DNA of 64,000 nt from Hymenobacter sp. BRD128 (GTDB taxonomy: Bacteria; Bacteroidota; Bacteroidia; Cytophagales; Hymenobacteraceae). This document shows positions 10,251-18,845 of the stretch, piece by piece (within the stretch, counting starts at the first letter, position 1; each line of letters opens with the position of its first letter). A program made the translations under genes and the position numbers. The notes under the pieces were generated by a model that had not been told where the DNA came from, did not search any database, and was given only the letters and a program-made list of their open reading frames with translations. The stretch spans positions 3,286,001 through 3,350,000 of the forward strand of contig NZ_CP053908.1 of assembly GCF_013256625.1 (NCBI RefSeq), in the 5' to 3' direction.

Positions 10251-11341
10251 GGTTTCAGGGTTTCAATTAATCCTTCGTCGTTGATGCGAATGGCAGCGTA
10301 ACCGTCCGCCGTAAGGGTGGCCGTAAACTGGTAGGGCGTGGCTGCCAGCGCCAGCTGGCTTACTTGCTTATCGACCACCGCCTGGGGCGCAAGCTTCAAC
10401 TCGGCCAGGCTAGCGGCGTAGTGGCCGGTACGCTCCCGAAACTGCTGCTGGCGGTAATAGACCAGCCACAAATACTGCTTGCGCAGCTCGGCCGCGGGCA
10501 GCTGCCAGGCGGTACCGGCCCGGCGCGTAAACTGCAGGTAGCCCCAGCGCTCGGGGTAGTGCATGTTGATAACGCCCTGCGGCGACCACACCCAGTTGTG
10601 CTCGGGCAGGTCCTTGCCAGCAGCATCCTGCACTTTTACATTCTTACCTCCCGCCGCGCGCGTGTCCCACTCCACCCGCGAGAAATTGATGCGCCACAGC
10701 GTGCCCTCGGTGGGCGGCTGCCACGGAAAGCCCATGCGCACGGCCTTCAACGGAACGGCCATTTCTACGGTCCAGCTCTGGTCCTGGTCCCGGGGCTGGT
10801 TAAGGGTACCCGCCAGGGCCACGCCCGAGCGCAGGCCGGGCACGTCCCAGCTGATGAGCGCGTCGCCCTTGTCGCGGTAGGGCTTGGGCAGGTAGAGGTC
10901 GAAAATCTTGTTCAGGGCATTCACCTCAACCTCGAAGTATTGGTGTGCGTTGTTGTCGGGGTCGATAAACACTTCAAAATCATTGTCTTTGTAGATAATA
11001 TCGTCGTGGTGCGTTTGATAGGCCCAGAGTTGCGGCTCCTGCAAAGTGGCGGCAATGAACAGCGTCGAGTCGTTCCAGAGCATTTTCACCCGCGTCTGAA
11101 AGGCAGGCAGTGGCTTCTTAGCGCCTTCGATATCCACAAAATCAGTGGTCCAGGGGGCTCTTTGCCAGTCGCTCTCCTGTAAGTGGCCGTCCATTGTCAG
11201 CCGCTGGCTGGTGTGCTGCACTACGTAGCCCAGCGGCGGCGTAAACAGATTTTCCAGGCCCTGAAACGGCATTGTTTGCGCACGCAGAGGAAGGGCGGCG
11301 CCCAGCCCCAGACTCATAAAAAGGGTAAGCGGCAGTTTCAT
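10247..11341 (-). CDS. CBM9-like carbohydrate-binding protein
   Basis: 364 residues starting at ATG 11341, chosen because MKLPLTLFMSLGLGAALPLRAQ is a clean signal peptide; an in-frame start 24 bp further up only adds residues before it. The N-terminal half is a family 9 carbohydrate-binding beta-sandwich (VDIEGAKKPLPAFQTRVKML, LFIAATLQEPQLWAY, DNDFEVFIDPDNNAHQYFE, MAVPLKAV). Such modules bind the ends of glycans. The C-terminal part (from about residue 270) has no assigned function. It follows the SusCD terminator and overlaps the GH10-like gene by 4 bp, so this part of the locus may have its own promoter or live on read-through. Confidence 0.8.
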   Translation of the reverse strand: MKLPLTLFMSLGLGAALPLRAQTMPFQGLENLFTPPLGYVVQHTSQRLTMDGHLQESDWQRAPWTTDFVDIEGAKKPLPAFQTRVKMLWNDSTLFIAATLQEPQLWAYQTHHDDIIYKDNDFEVFIDPDNNAHQYFEVEVNALNKIFDLYLPKPYRDKGDALISWDVPGLRSGVALAGTLNQPRDQDQSWTVEMAVPLKAVRMGFPWQPPTEGTLWRINFSRVEWDTRAAGGKNVKVQDAAGKDLPEHNWVWSPQGVINMHYPERWGYLQFTRRAGTAWQLPAAELRKQYLWLVYYRQQQFRERTGHYAASLAELKLAPQAVVDKQVSQLALAATPYQFTATLTADGYAAIRINDEGLIETLKP

Positions 11342-11371
11342 GTTGCACAAGGTGCCGGGTGGCAAGTCGTT

Positions 11372-11418
11372 ATAAAAAGTGAGGCTTTACCCCAGGCTCG
11401 CCCGGAATAAAGCCTCAC
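11372..11418 (-). terminator. Intrinsic terminator after susD
   Basis: Perfect 11-bp inverted repeat GTGAGGCTTTA (11379-11389) / TAAAGCCTCAC (11408-11418). On the minus strand the hairpin is followed by CTTTTTATA, a good U-tract. It lies 21 bp beyond the susD stop and 30 bp before the CBM9-like start, so it separates SusCD transcripts from the downstream string. Confidence 0.85.
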
Positions 11419-11439
11419 CTACCAAAGAGTACGCGGCAG

Positions 11440-13032
11440 TTACTTATCCCACCACACGCGCGAGGTGAGCAGGTCGCCACCGTTCAGGCTAGCCACGCCC
11501 GACGCATACCCGGCGGGATTGTTACCAATCTCAGTAGCCGGATAAATCATGCGGCGCGGAATGGTACCATTGGTCACGTTGCCGGGGTAGTTCACCGGCG
11601 TCAGCACGGGGTAGCCCGAGCGGCGCCAGTTAGTCCAGGCCTCAATAAAGTTGAACGTGGTGCAGGTTTCCAGCCAGTACTGCTCGTTTATCTGTTGCAG
11701 CGGGTTGGCCGCGCCCAGGGGGTTGGCCGCCACGAAGGCCGTAATGGTAGCCGTGGGGATGGCGGCGTTGGTGCTGAACTGGCCCAGCGATTCCAGCGCG
11801 CTGCGCAAGCCATTGGCGTAGTGCGTAGCGGCATCGGCACCCACGCTCCAGCCGCGGCTGGCGGCCTCGGCCAGCAGCAACTCCGTTTCGGCGTAGGTCA
11901 GCAGGTAAATGGGTGCATTGCGCTGAATGTACACTTGCAGGCGAGGACGCGAGTAGTTACCCAGCGGGGCCTGGTCCGAGCCACTGCCCGTGGGGCCGGG
12001 GTAATCGGCGCGCTTGCGAATGTCATTGGCACCACCCGTCAGGTCATAGCCATTGGGCAGGCCGCGCTGCAGGCTGGGCGTGTTGTCGCCGGGTAGCGCC
12101 TGGTTGGCGTTGTTGCCGGCGCCGGGCTGCGGTATCTCGGCGATGGCGCCCAGGCGCGGGTCGCTGGTGTTGCGCAGGTAGTCGATGATAGTTTTGCTCC
12201 ACTTCACCTCCCGGAAATCGTCGGTCGTCAGCAGTGCGTTAGTCGTGGCATTTTGCGTATCACCGTAGCTGATGTCGGTTTTCACGATGGCGTTGTCCGA
12301 GGTACCCGTCATGGTGCCGGCGGCGGCAGCTTTCTCAGTGTAGGTTTTGGCCAGCGCGGGGTTCACCTTGGTCATGCGCATAGCCACGCGCACCATCAGC
12401 GAGTAGCCTAGCTTCTTCCACTGCGTCACGTCGCCACCGTAGAGCAGGTCGCCGGTCGCCTTAGCCCCGGTACTGTTTAGGCTGGTGATGGCCGCATCGA
12501 GCTGAGTCAGCAGGGCGGGGTAAATATCCTGCTGCTTGTCGTACTGCGGCGTCACGATGCCCGAGGCTGCCTGCACCGCCTGCGAATAGGGCACGTCGCC
12601 GTAGGTGTCGGTGATGCGCTGGAATATCATCACCTTCATAATATTGCTGATGGCGATGACGTTGGCATAGCGGGTTGCGCTCTGCGCATTGGCCACGCTA
12701 ATAGCCTGCTGCAGGCGGCTGAGGGCCGTATACCCCTGGCTGAAGATGAGCGCCTGGTAGCCCGTAAAGCCGCCGGCGTTCACGTATTTATCGCCGTTGC
12801 CGTAGTAGTTGAACGTGCTGGCTAGGCCCTGAATGGCGGGCGCCTCATACAGCAGCTGCCCGTAGCCGGTGTTGGCAAAAGTCAGCTCGCCGTCGGTGAG
12901 CAGGTAGTTGGGGTCGAGGTTATTAGCCGAGGCGGCGTTAGGATTGGTATTTATCTGGTCGAGGTATTTCTCCGAGCAGGAAGAACCTCCCAGCAAGGCC
13001 GCCAGCGCAATAAACGGAATTAGCTTTTTCAT
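11440..13032 (-). CDS. SusD/RagB-family glycan-binding outer-membrane lipoprotein
   Basis: 530 residues, SusD-like group 2. The leader ends in a lipobox (LGGSSC, Cys near residue 19), so the mature protein is lipid-anchored on the outer membrane, where it captures glycan and closes as a lid over SusC. Typical features are the N-terminal YLDQINTNPNAAS and TPR-like helices containing QRITDTYGDVPYSQA, a hallmark of this subgroup, and the late LLAEAASRGW. It starts 8 bp after the susC stop and is followed by a strong terminator. Length fits the family. Ligand is unknown; the neighbours suggest an N-glycan-type oligosaccharide. Confidence 0.93.
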   Translation of the reverse strand: MKKLIPFIALAALLGGSSCSEKYLDQINTNPNAASANNLDPNYLLTDGELTFANTGYGQLLYEAPAIQGLASTFNYYGNGDKYVNAGGFTGYQALIFSQGYTALSRLQQAISVANAQSATRYANVIAISNIMKVMIFQRITDTYGDVPYSQAVQAASGIVTPQYDKQQDIYPALLTQLDAAITSLNSTGAKATGDLLYGGDVTQWKKLGYSLMVRVAMRMTKVNPALAKTYTEKAAAAGTMTGTSDNAIVKTDISYGDTQNATTNALLTTDDFREVKWSKTIIDYLRNTSDPRLGAIAEIPQPGAGNNANQALPGDNTPSLQRGLPNGYDLTGGANDIRKRADYPGPTGSGSDQAPLGNYSRPRLQVYIQRNAPIYLLTYAETELLLAEAASRGWSVGADAATHYANGLRSALESLGQFSTNAAIPTATITAFVAANPLGAANPLQQINEQYWLETCTTFNFIEAWTNWRRSGYPVLTPVNYPGNVTNGTIPRRMIYPATEIGNNPAGYASGVASLNGGDLLTSRVWWDK

Positions 13033-13040
13033 AGCGTTGC

Positions 13041-16000
13041 TTACTTAAATTTTACGTTGAGGGTCACGCCATACGTGCGGGCGAAGGGCAGCGAGCCGCC
13101 TTCTACGCCGGCATAGGCCACCAGCGGCGAGATGGTATTCTCAGGGTCAATGTTGTCGGTGTGCTTCAGGATGGTGAACAGGTTGCGGCCCACCAGCGAC
13201 AACGTAATATCCTGGAAGGGTGTGTGCGACAACACGCTCTGGTTGAAGGTATAACCTAGCACCACCTGCCGGAACTTGATGAAGCTGCCGTCGAGTACCG
13301 ACAGGGCCGACACGTTGGCCGCCAGCTGCGGGTAATAGATGTAGGCCGGCACCGAAACTGCATTAGCGGCGCCGGTTTCCGTAACGCCAGTGGCTACGAT
13401 GCCATTTTCACGGCCGTTCAGGGTAGCCTGGTTCAGGCCACGGGTGTAGGAGTAGTACTCGGTAGCCGATAGAATTTTATTGTTGAACCGGAAGTCAATC
13501 AGGAACGAGAGGTTCACGCCTTTGAAGTTGAAATCGTTGTTCCAGCCGCCGTAAAGGTTGGCAATGCCCGAGCCCATGGGCGTAAGGTTGCCGCGCAGGG
13601 GCACCCCGTTGGCGCCCACTACGATGTTGCCGCTAGCGTCCCGCTTGTAGTCATAGGCCATAATCTGCGCGATGGGCAAGCCTTTCACGATAGAGATATT
13701 GGCGTTCAGCGGACGGTAAGTACCGGTTTGCAGCGGCGAGGGGTTTGCCGTCTGGTCGATATCCAGCACCTCGTTTTTCAGCTTGGTGAAGTTGAACGAC
13801 GACGTCCAGGTAAAGGAGCCGCGCTTCAGCGGCACCACGGTCAGCAAGGCTTCCACCCCCGGTTGCGGGTCGAGCCTAGGTTTACCGAGCGGCTCTCGAA
13901 GCCCGAAGCAACCGAGAGGCCAGCACTTACAATCTCGCCGCTGGTCTGGCGGTCGAAGTACGCCACATCTACCCCAACGCGCCCGCCGAAGAACTTCAGC
14001 TCAGTGCCTACCTCAAACTCGCGCAGGCTAAAGGGCCGCAGGTTGGCATTGGGCAGCGTGGAGCTAAAATTGGCGCGCGGCGTGCCGTTGAGGGGGTTAC
14101 CAATGTTGTAGTAAAAATTGGTCTGGTAGGGGTTAGCCGGCTCGCCGCTGGTTTTGGCATACGAGGCGCGCAGCTTGCCGTAGCTCAGGGCCGGCGAGTC
14201 CAGCAGGTCGGAGAAGACGAAGCTACCCGACACCGAAGGTGTAAAGATGCTGCGGTTGCCATCGGGCAGCGTCGAGAAGCGGTCGTAACGACCCGTTGTG
14301 CTCAAGGTCAAGAACTTGTAGCTGAAATCGGCAGTGTAGTAAACCGAAGGCGTTATCAGCTCCGTGAATTGATACTCCAGGTTGCGGTTGCGCAGGTTGG
14401 TAGGCGTGTATAGGTAGGGCACGATGAACTGCCCGCCATACAGGCGGCTGCTCTCGAAGCGGTTGTAGCGGTAGTTGCCCCCTAAACTGGCGCTGACGGT
14501 GAAATCTTGATTAAACTGCTTATTGAACGACAGCAAGGCATCGCTGTTCATCTCCATGCGGGTGCCCAGGGTGAGGTTGTCGAGGCCACCTTCGCCGGCC
14601 GACGAGTACAGCGTGCCGTAGGGCGTGACGTTAAAGCGCCGGTCGCTGGAGTAGTCGTAGCCCGTGCGCGCCATCAGGGACAGGTAATCGGTAAACGCGT
14701 ACCGGCCTGATACCACGCCAATCAGGCGCTTGCGCGACAAGTTATTGATGTACTGGTTGACCACGAACCAGGGGTTGGTGGTGTAGCTATCCACGTTCCA
14801 AGCGGTTTCCAGGCCGTTTTTGTTGACGTCGTAGCCGGGCTGCAGCAGCGACTGGTCGATGTTGGGCGACAAGAACAGGATGTTGTTGGCATTCAGCGGG
14901 GCGTCGCTCAGCTGGGGTCGGTTCTTATCTTCTTGGTCAATGTAGTTAAGCGACAAGTTGAAGCTCAGCTTTTTGGTCAGGTCGTAGGCCGTGGTGAAAG
15001 TGGCCGTGCGGCGCGCTAGCCCGCTGTTGCGCAGGATAGACTTGTTGTCGAGGTTGGAGAGCGAGAGGCGGTAAGTACCTTTCTCGCCGCCGCCCGAAAC
15101 CGACACGGTGTTCGTCCAGGAAGTACCCAGGCGGTAAAACTGGTGGAAGTTGTCACCCGCCAGCGAGTACGGATGGGTTTGCCCGTCGATGCCCACGGTC
15201 GGAGCGCCGTCCAGGCGCGGGCCCCAAGCCGTGTTGCCCGAAATGATAGCCGAGGCCTGGTCAGTCGGCCGCAGCCCCTGGCTGCCCTGCCCGTACTGGG
15301 TCTGGAAGTTACGGTTATCTACCGCGTGGTCAAACTGGTAGTTGGTGTTGTACTCGATGGTAGTTTTATTACGCAGGCCCGATTTGGTCGTTATCTGAAT
15401 AACGCCGTTGGCCGCCCGTGCCCCGTAGAGGGCCGAAGCCGTCGAGCCCTTCAGCACCGTCATCGTTTCGATGTCGTCGGGGTTGATGTTGCTGATGCCA
15501 TCGCCCAGGTCGGCGCCGCCCCACTCGCCCGAGCTGCCGCGCACCGTGTTATCCATGGGCACGCCGTTGATAACAATGAGTGGCTGCGACGTGCCCGAAA
15601 ACGACGTTACGCCGCGGATGTTGAGGCGGGCCGCCGAGCCGGGGCCACCGCTGGTGCTGCCCACGTTCAGGCCGGCCACCCGGCCCTGCAGGGAGGTTGC
15701 CACGTTGGTTTCGCGGGCCACCGACAGGGCACCGCCGTCTACTTTGGTTACCGAATAGCCAATCTTCCGCTCGTCTTTCTTGATGCCGAGCGCCGTCACC
15801 ACTACCTCACCAAGCTGCTTATTATCAGCAGCCATGATGATGTTGATGGACGAGCGGCCTTTCACGGCCACCGTCTGGCTCACGTAGCCCACATACGAAA
15901 ATACCAGCGTAGCCTCGCTGGGCGCGGTGAGGGTATAGTTGCCATCCACATCTGAGGTGGTACCCTGGGTGGTGCCACTCACCACGATGCTCACCCCAAT

Positions 16001-16114
16001 GAGCGGCTCGTTAGTGGCATTGGTAATCCGGCCCGAGATTTTGCTCGCCTGGGCATAGCTGTAGCCGTGGCTAAGCAGCAGGAGGAGCACAAGCAATTGT
16101 AGGAATTGTCTCAT
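13041..16114 (-). CDS. SusC/RagA-family TonB-dependent outer-membrane transporter, frameshifted
   Basis: About 1024 residues once repaired. After a signal peptide (LLVLLLLLSHGYSYAQ) come the carboxypeptidase-like beta-sandwich (KISGRITNATNEPLIGVS), the plug domain (LQGRVAGLNVGST, then INPDDIETMTVLKGSTASALYG) and a 22-strand-type barrel ending in VTLNVKFK. It imports oligosaccharides with TonB energy, paired with the SusD lipoprotein 8 bp downstream. The frame breaks at the C5 run 13856-13860: the first part ends ...STRNRGWKPC, while the second continues EALLTVVPLKRG. One extra G restores NRGVEALL, which is the expected family sequence. No anti-sigma-linked N-terminal extension is seen. Confidence 0.92.
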
Positions 16115-16302
16115 GGTGCATTGGGTAAGGTGACAAAAAAAATTGGGTTGGTTTGCGAAAGAGGTCGGTCTGCTTGCTCAGTTATGATGAACCTCGGCTA
16201 GCCTTGTCGGCCTTGCGCTGCCAGCAGCGGCTTGAGCAGGTAATAGGGCTCGTGGCAGTTGGTCGGGCGGGCGGCCGGTCAACTCCAAAAACACAAGCTA
16301 AC

Positions 16303-16317
16303 TCACTGATTCAGTGA
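16303..16317. promoter_or_regulatory. Candidate operator, 15-bp palindrome
   Basis: TCACTGA-T-TCAGTGA, a perfect 7+1+7 inverted repeat about 190 bp upstream of susC. Its CTGA/TCAG core resembles the palindrome at 36402-36414 next to the fucosidase promoter. Binding protein unknown; LacI and ROK regulators are both in the locus. Confidence 0.4.
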
Positions 16318-16336
16318 TGCTAAAACCTTTTACTAA

Positions 16337-16355
16337 ATTTGCAAATCGCATTTGC
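16337..16355. promoter_or_regulatory. Overlapping palindromes ATTTGCAAAT and GCAAAT-CGC-ATTTGC
   Basis: A perfect 10-bp palindrome (16337-16346) shares its right half with a 6+3+6 inverted repeat (16341-16355). The motif GCAAAT/ATTTGC thus occurs three times in 19 bp, between the -7-like box and susC. Possible operator or part of a leader hairpin. Confidence 0.35.
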
Positions 16356-16495
16356 TTCTGGCTGCTAGCCAGAGTCATGCTTTTAGCCAAACCTAATGCG
16401 GTAATTGCTTGGCCTAAAAATAGTTGACTGCTGAGTATAAAGCAAGTAAATTGCTGTTACTGGCCGAAAATAATACCAGAGGCAGGCCAGGATGC

Positions 16496-18799
16496 TCACG
16501 GCAGCACCGACCGGGGCCGGTCGGCCAGGGCCACGCCCCAGGTGGGGCTGGGCCGGGGGCCCATTTCAAACACGAGCTGGCCGCCCTGCACAAGGTCTTG
16601 GTGGGTAATGTAGGATTTGGAGTAAGGCCGGCCATTGCGCATCACACGCTGAATGTACTTGTTGGTCAAGCTGTTATTCCTGGCTTCTATCGTCAGGGTT
16701 TTGCCGCCGGCTAGGGTAACAATAGCCTGGCTTACGGACGGGCTGCCAAACACATAGGCGCCGTTGGCCGGATTGAGCGGGTAGAAGCCCAGGGTCGAGA
16801 ACACGTGCCATGCCGACATCTGCCCCACGTCTTCGTTGCCGATGATGCCGTCGGGCTTGGTGGTGTAGAAGCTCTCGGTGATGAAGCGAACTTTCTCAGC
16901 CGTTTTCCAGGGCTGGCCCGCGTAGCTGTAGAGGTAGGTGATGTGGTGACCCGGCTCGTTGCCGTGCGCATACATCCCGATGAGCCCCGAAATATCGGGC
17001 GAGGCCTCGGCACCCATATTGCCCTTCACCACAAACAGCGAGTCCAACTTCTGGCTAAAGCGCTTTTCGCCCCCGAGCAACGCCATCAGTCCTTCCACGT
17101 CTTGCGGCACCAGCCAGGTATACTGCCAGGCGTTGCCTTCCGTAAAGTCGCTTTTCATGTGCACCGACGAAAACGGGTTGAATGGTGTGCGCCACTCCGT
17201 TTGCGACACCCGGCCGCGCATGAAGCCGGCTTTTTTGTCGAAGTAGTTCTGGTAGTTTTTGGCCCGCTTGCTGAAGTAGGCGTAGTCGGCCGCTTTGCCC
17301 ATCTTCTTGGCCATCTGAGCAATGCACCAGTCGTCCACGGCATATTCCAGACCTTTCGACACACTCTCTACCTCGCTATTGGCCGGAATGAAGCCGAGCG
17401 CTTTCACGTCTTTCAGGCCCGACTCATCGCGCATAGCAGTGGCTTTTACCGCCTCGAAAGCTAGGTTAGCATCAAAGCCCTTGTAGCCTTTGAGGTAGGC
17501 ATCGGCTACTACCGGCACGGCGCTGTAGCCCACCATGCAGTTGGTTTCGTTGGCCATGAGGTGCCACACCGGCAGCTTGCCCTGCTGCTGGTAAATGGCT
17601 AGCATCGAGCTTATCATGTCATTCACGCGCTGCGGCTGCAACAGCGTGAACAGCGGGTGGGCCGCCCGGTAGGTATCCCAGAGCGAAAACGTGGTGAGAT
17701 TCGTAAACTTGGCGCCGCGGTGCACTTGCTCATCGGTGCCCCAGTAGTCGCCGTTGTGGTCGTTGAAGACGGATGGCGCCACCATCGTGTGGTAGAGCGC
17801 GGTGTAAAACGTCTTTTTGCGGTCGTCGCTGGCTTGAATGCGCACTTTTTGCAGCTCCTGGTTCCAGGCGGCATCGGCGGCGGCGGCTACTTGCTCAAAG
17901 TTCCAGCCGGGAATTTCAGCCCGGATGTTGGCCTGCGCGTTAGCCGTGCTCACGGGCGAGATGCCCACTTTCAGCTTCACTTTCTCGCCGGCCAGGGTGG
18001 CAAACGTGACTATTCCCTTGAGGCGGTTGCCGGTGGCCGCCGAAGCGGTATTGCCCAGCGAGTCGGTCACCTGCACGCTGGCAAACTGCCGGATGGGCTT
18101 CGAAAAAATGGCCGCGAAGTAGAGCCGCTGCTTGGGCGCCCAGCCCTTGGAAAAGCGGTAGCCCACCAGGGTACTGTCGTTGAGTTTTTCGATGCGAGTA
18201 TCGGTGGCCAGGTCCCAGCCAATGCCCTGCTGCAAGTCGATGACGAGGTGCGCAGCGTCGGACTTGGGGAAGGTGTACTGATGGAAGCCCACCCGGGGGC
18301 TAGCCGTGAGCTCGGCCTTGATGTCGTAGCGCTTGAGGCGCACGGCGTAGTAGCCGGGGCGGGCAGTTTCTTCCTTATGCGAAAACAGCGATACGAAGCC
18401 CTGCTCGGGGTTTTTGAGGGTGCCCTTGCGCACGCGCACCGCCCCGGTGGTGGGCATCACGGCCACATCGCCGAGGTCGCCGATGCCGGTGCCACTGAGG
18501 TGGGTATGCGAAAAACCCACGATAGTAGAGTCGGAATAATGATAGCCCGAGCACCAGTCCCAGCCTTCCGATAGGTTTACCGGCCCGAGCTGCACCGCCC
18601 CAAACGGTACGTTGGCCCCCAGAAATACGTGACCGTGAAAGCCGGTGCCGATGTAAGGGTCCACGTAGTGCGTGAGCCCGGCGCCAGGGGCTGGCAGGCT
18701 GGCGGAAGTTCGCGGCGGGCGGGCCGCGACTGCCAGGGCTAGCAAGCCGGCCCCCATCACAGCGGCCGGCCAGGCCCGGGACGGAATAGTGCGCGTCAT
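16496..18799 (-). CDS. GH92 alpha-mannosidase
   Basis: 767-residue exo-acting, calcium-dependent alpha-mannosidase of family GH92, which trims alpha-1,2/1,3/1,6-linked mannose from N-glycans. The N-terminal domain opens with VDPYIGTG and contains GFSHTHLSGTG. The catalytic domain shows EGNAWQYTW (general acid region) and GNEDVGQMSAW (acidic residue near 657). A hydrophobic leader (AVMGAGLLALAVAA) indicates export. Length matches single-domain GH92 enzymes. It is the last gene before the susC upstream region and starts 46 bp after the GH2 stop. Linkage preference cannot be read reliably. Confidence 0.94.
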   Translation of the reverse strand: MTRTIPSRAWPAAVMGAGLLALAVAARPPRTSASLPAPGAGLTHYVDPYIGTGFHGHVFLGANVPFGAVQLGPVNLSEGWDWCSGYHYSDSTIVGFSHTHLSGTGIGDLGDVAVMPTTGAVRVRKGTLKNPEQGFVSLFSHKEETARPGYYAVRLKRYDIKAELTASPRVGFHQYTFPKSDAAHLVIDLQQGIGWDLATDTRIEKLNDSTLVGYRFSKGWAPKQRLYFAAIFSKPIRQFASVQVTDSLGNTASAATGNRLKGIVTFATLAGEKVKLKVGISPVSTANAQANIRAEIPGWNFEQVAAAADAAWNQELQKVRIQASDDRKKTFYTALYHTMVAPSVFNDHNGDYWGTDEQVHRGAKFTNLTTFSLWDTYRAAHPLFTLLQPQRVNDMISSMLAIYQQQGKLPVWHLMANETNCMVGYSAVPVVADAYLKGYKGFDANLAFEAVKATAMRDESGLKDVKALGFIPANSEVESVSKGLEYAVDDWCIAQMAKKMGKAADYAYFSKRAKNYQNYFDKKAGFMRGRVSQTEWRTPFNPFSSVHMKSDFTEGNAWQYTWLVPQDVEGLMALLGGEKRFSQKLDSLFVVKGNMGAEASPDISGLIGMYAHGNEPGHHITYLYSYAGQPWKTAEKVRFITESFYTTKPDGIIGNEDVGQMSAWHVFSTLGFYPLNPANGAYVFGSPSVSQAIVTLAGGKTLTIEARNNSLTNKYIQRVMRNGRPYSKSYITHQDLVQGGQLVFEMGPRPSPTWGVALADRPRSVLP

Positions 18800-18845
18800 A
18801 AGCTTATGTTATGTTTTTTGCTAGGGTGGGAAAAAGGCTAAGGTA

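Larger units (their letters stand above)
16115..16495. other. Intergenic region upstream of susC
   Basis: 381 bp between the GH92 stop and the susC start, the most likely place for the susCD promoter. It holds two palindromic clusters (16303-16317 and 16337-16355) and one -7-like box, minus-strand TAGGTTTG at 16388-16395, with no convincing TTTG at the right spacing. No small gene is apparent. Confidence 0.6.

Noticed and set aside
13841..13860. Programmed frameshifting in susC
   Set aside because: There is no slippery heptamer with a downstream structure, and the same one-base shortfall in G/C runs affects three other genes, including gmk.
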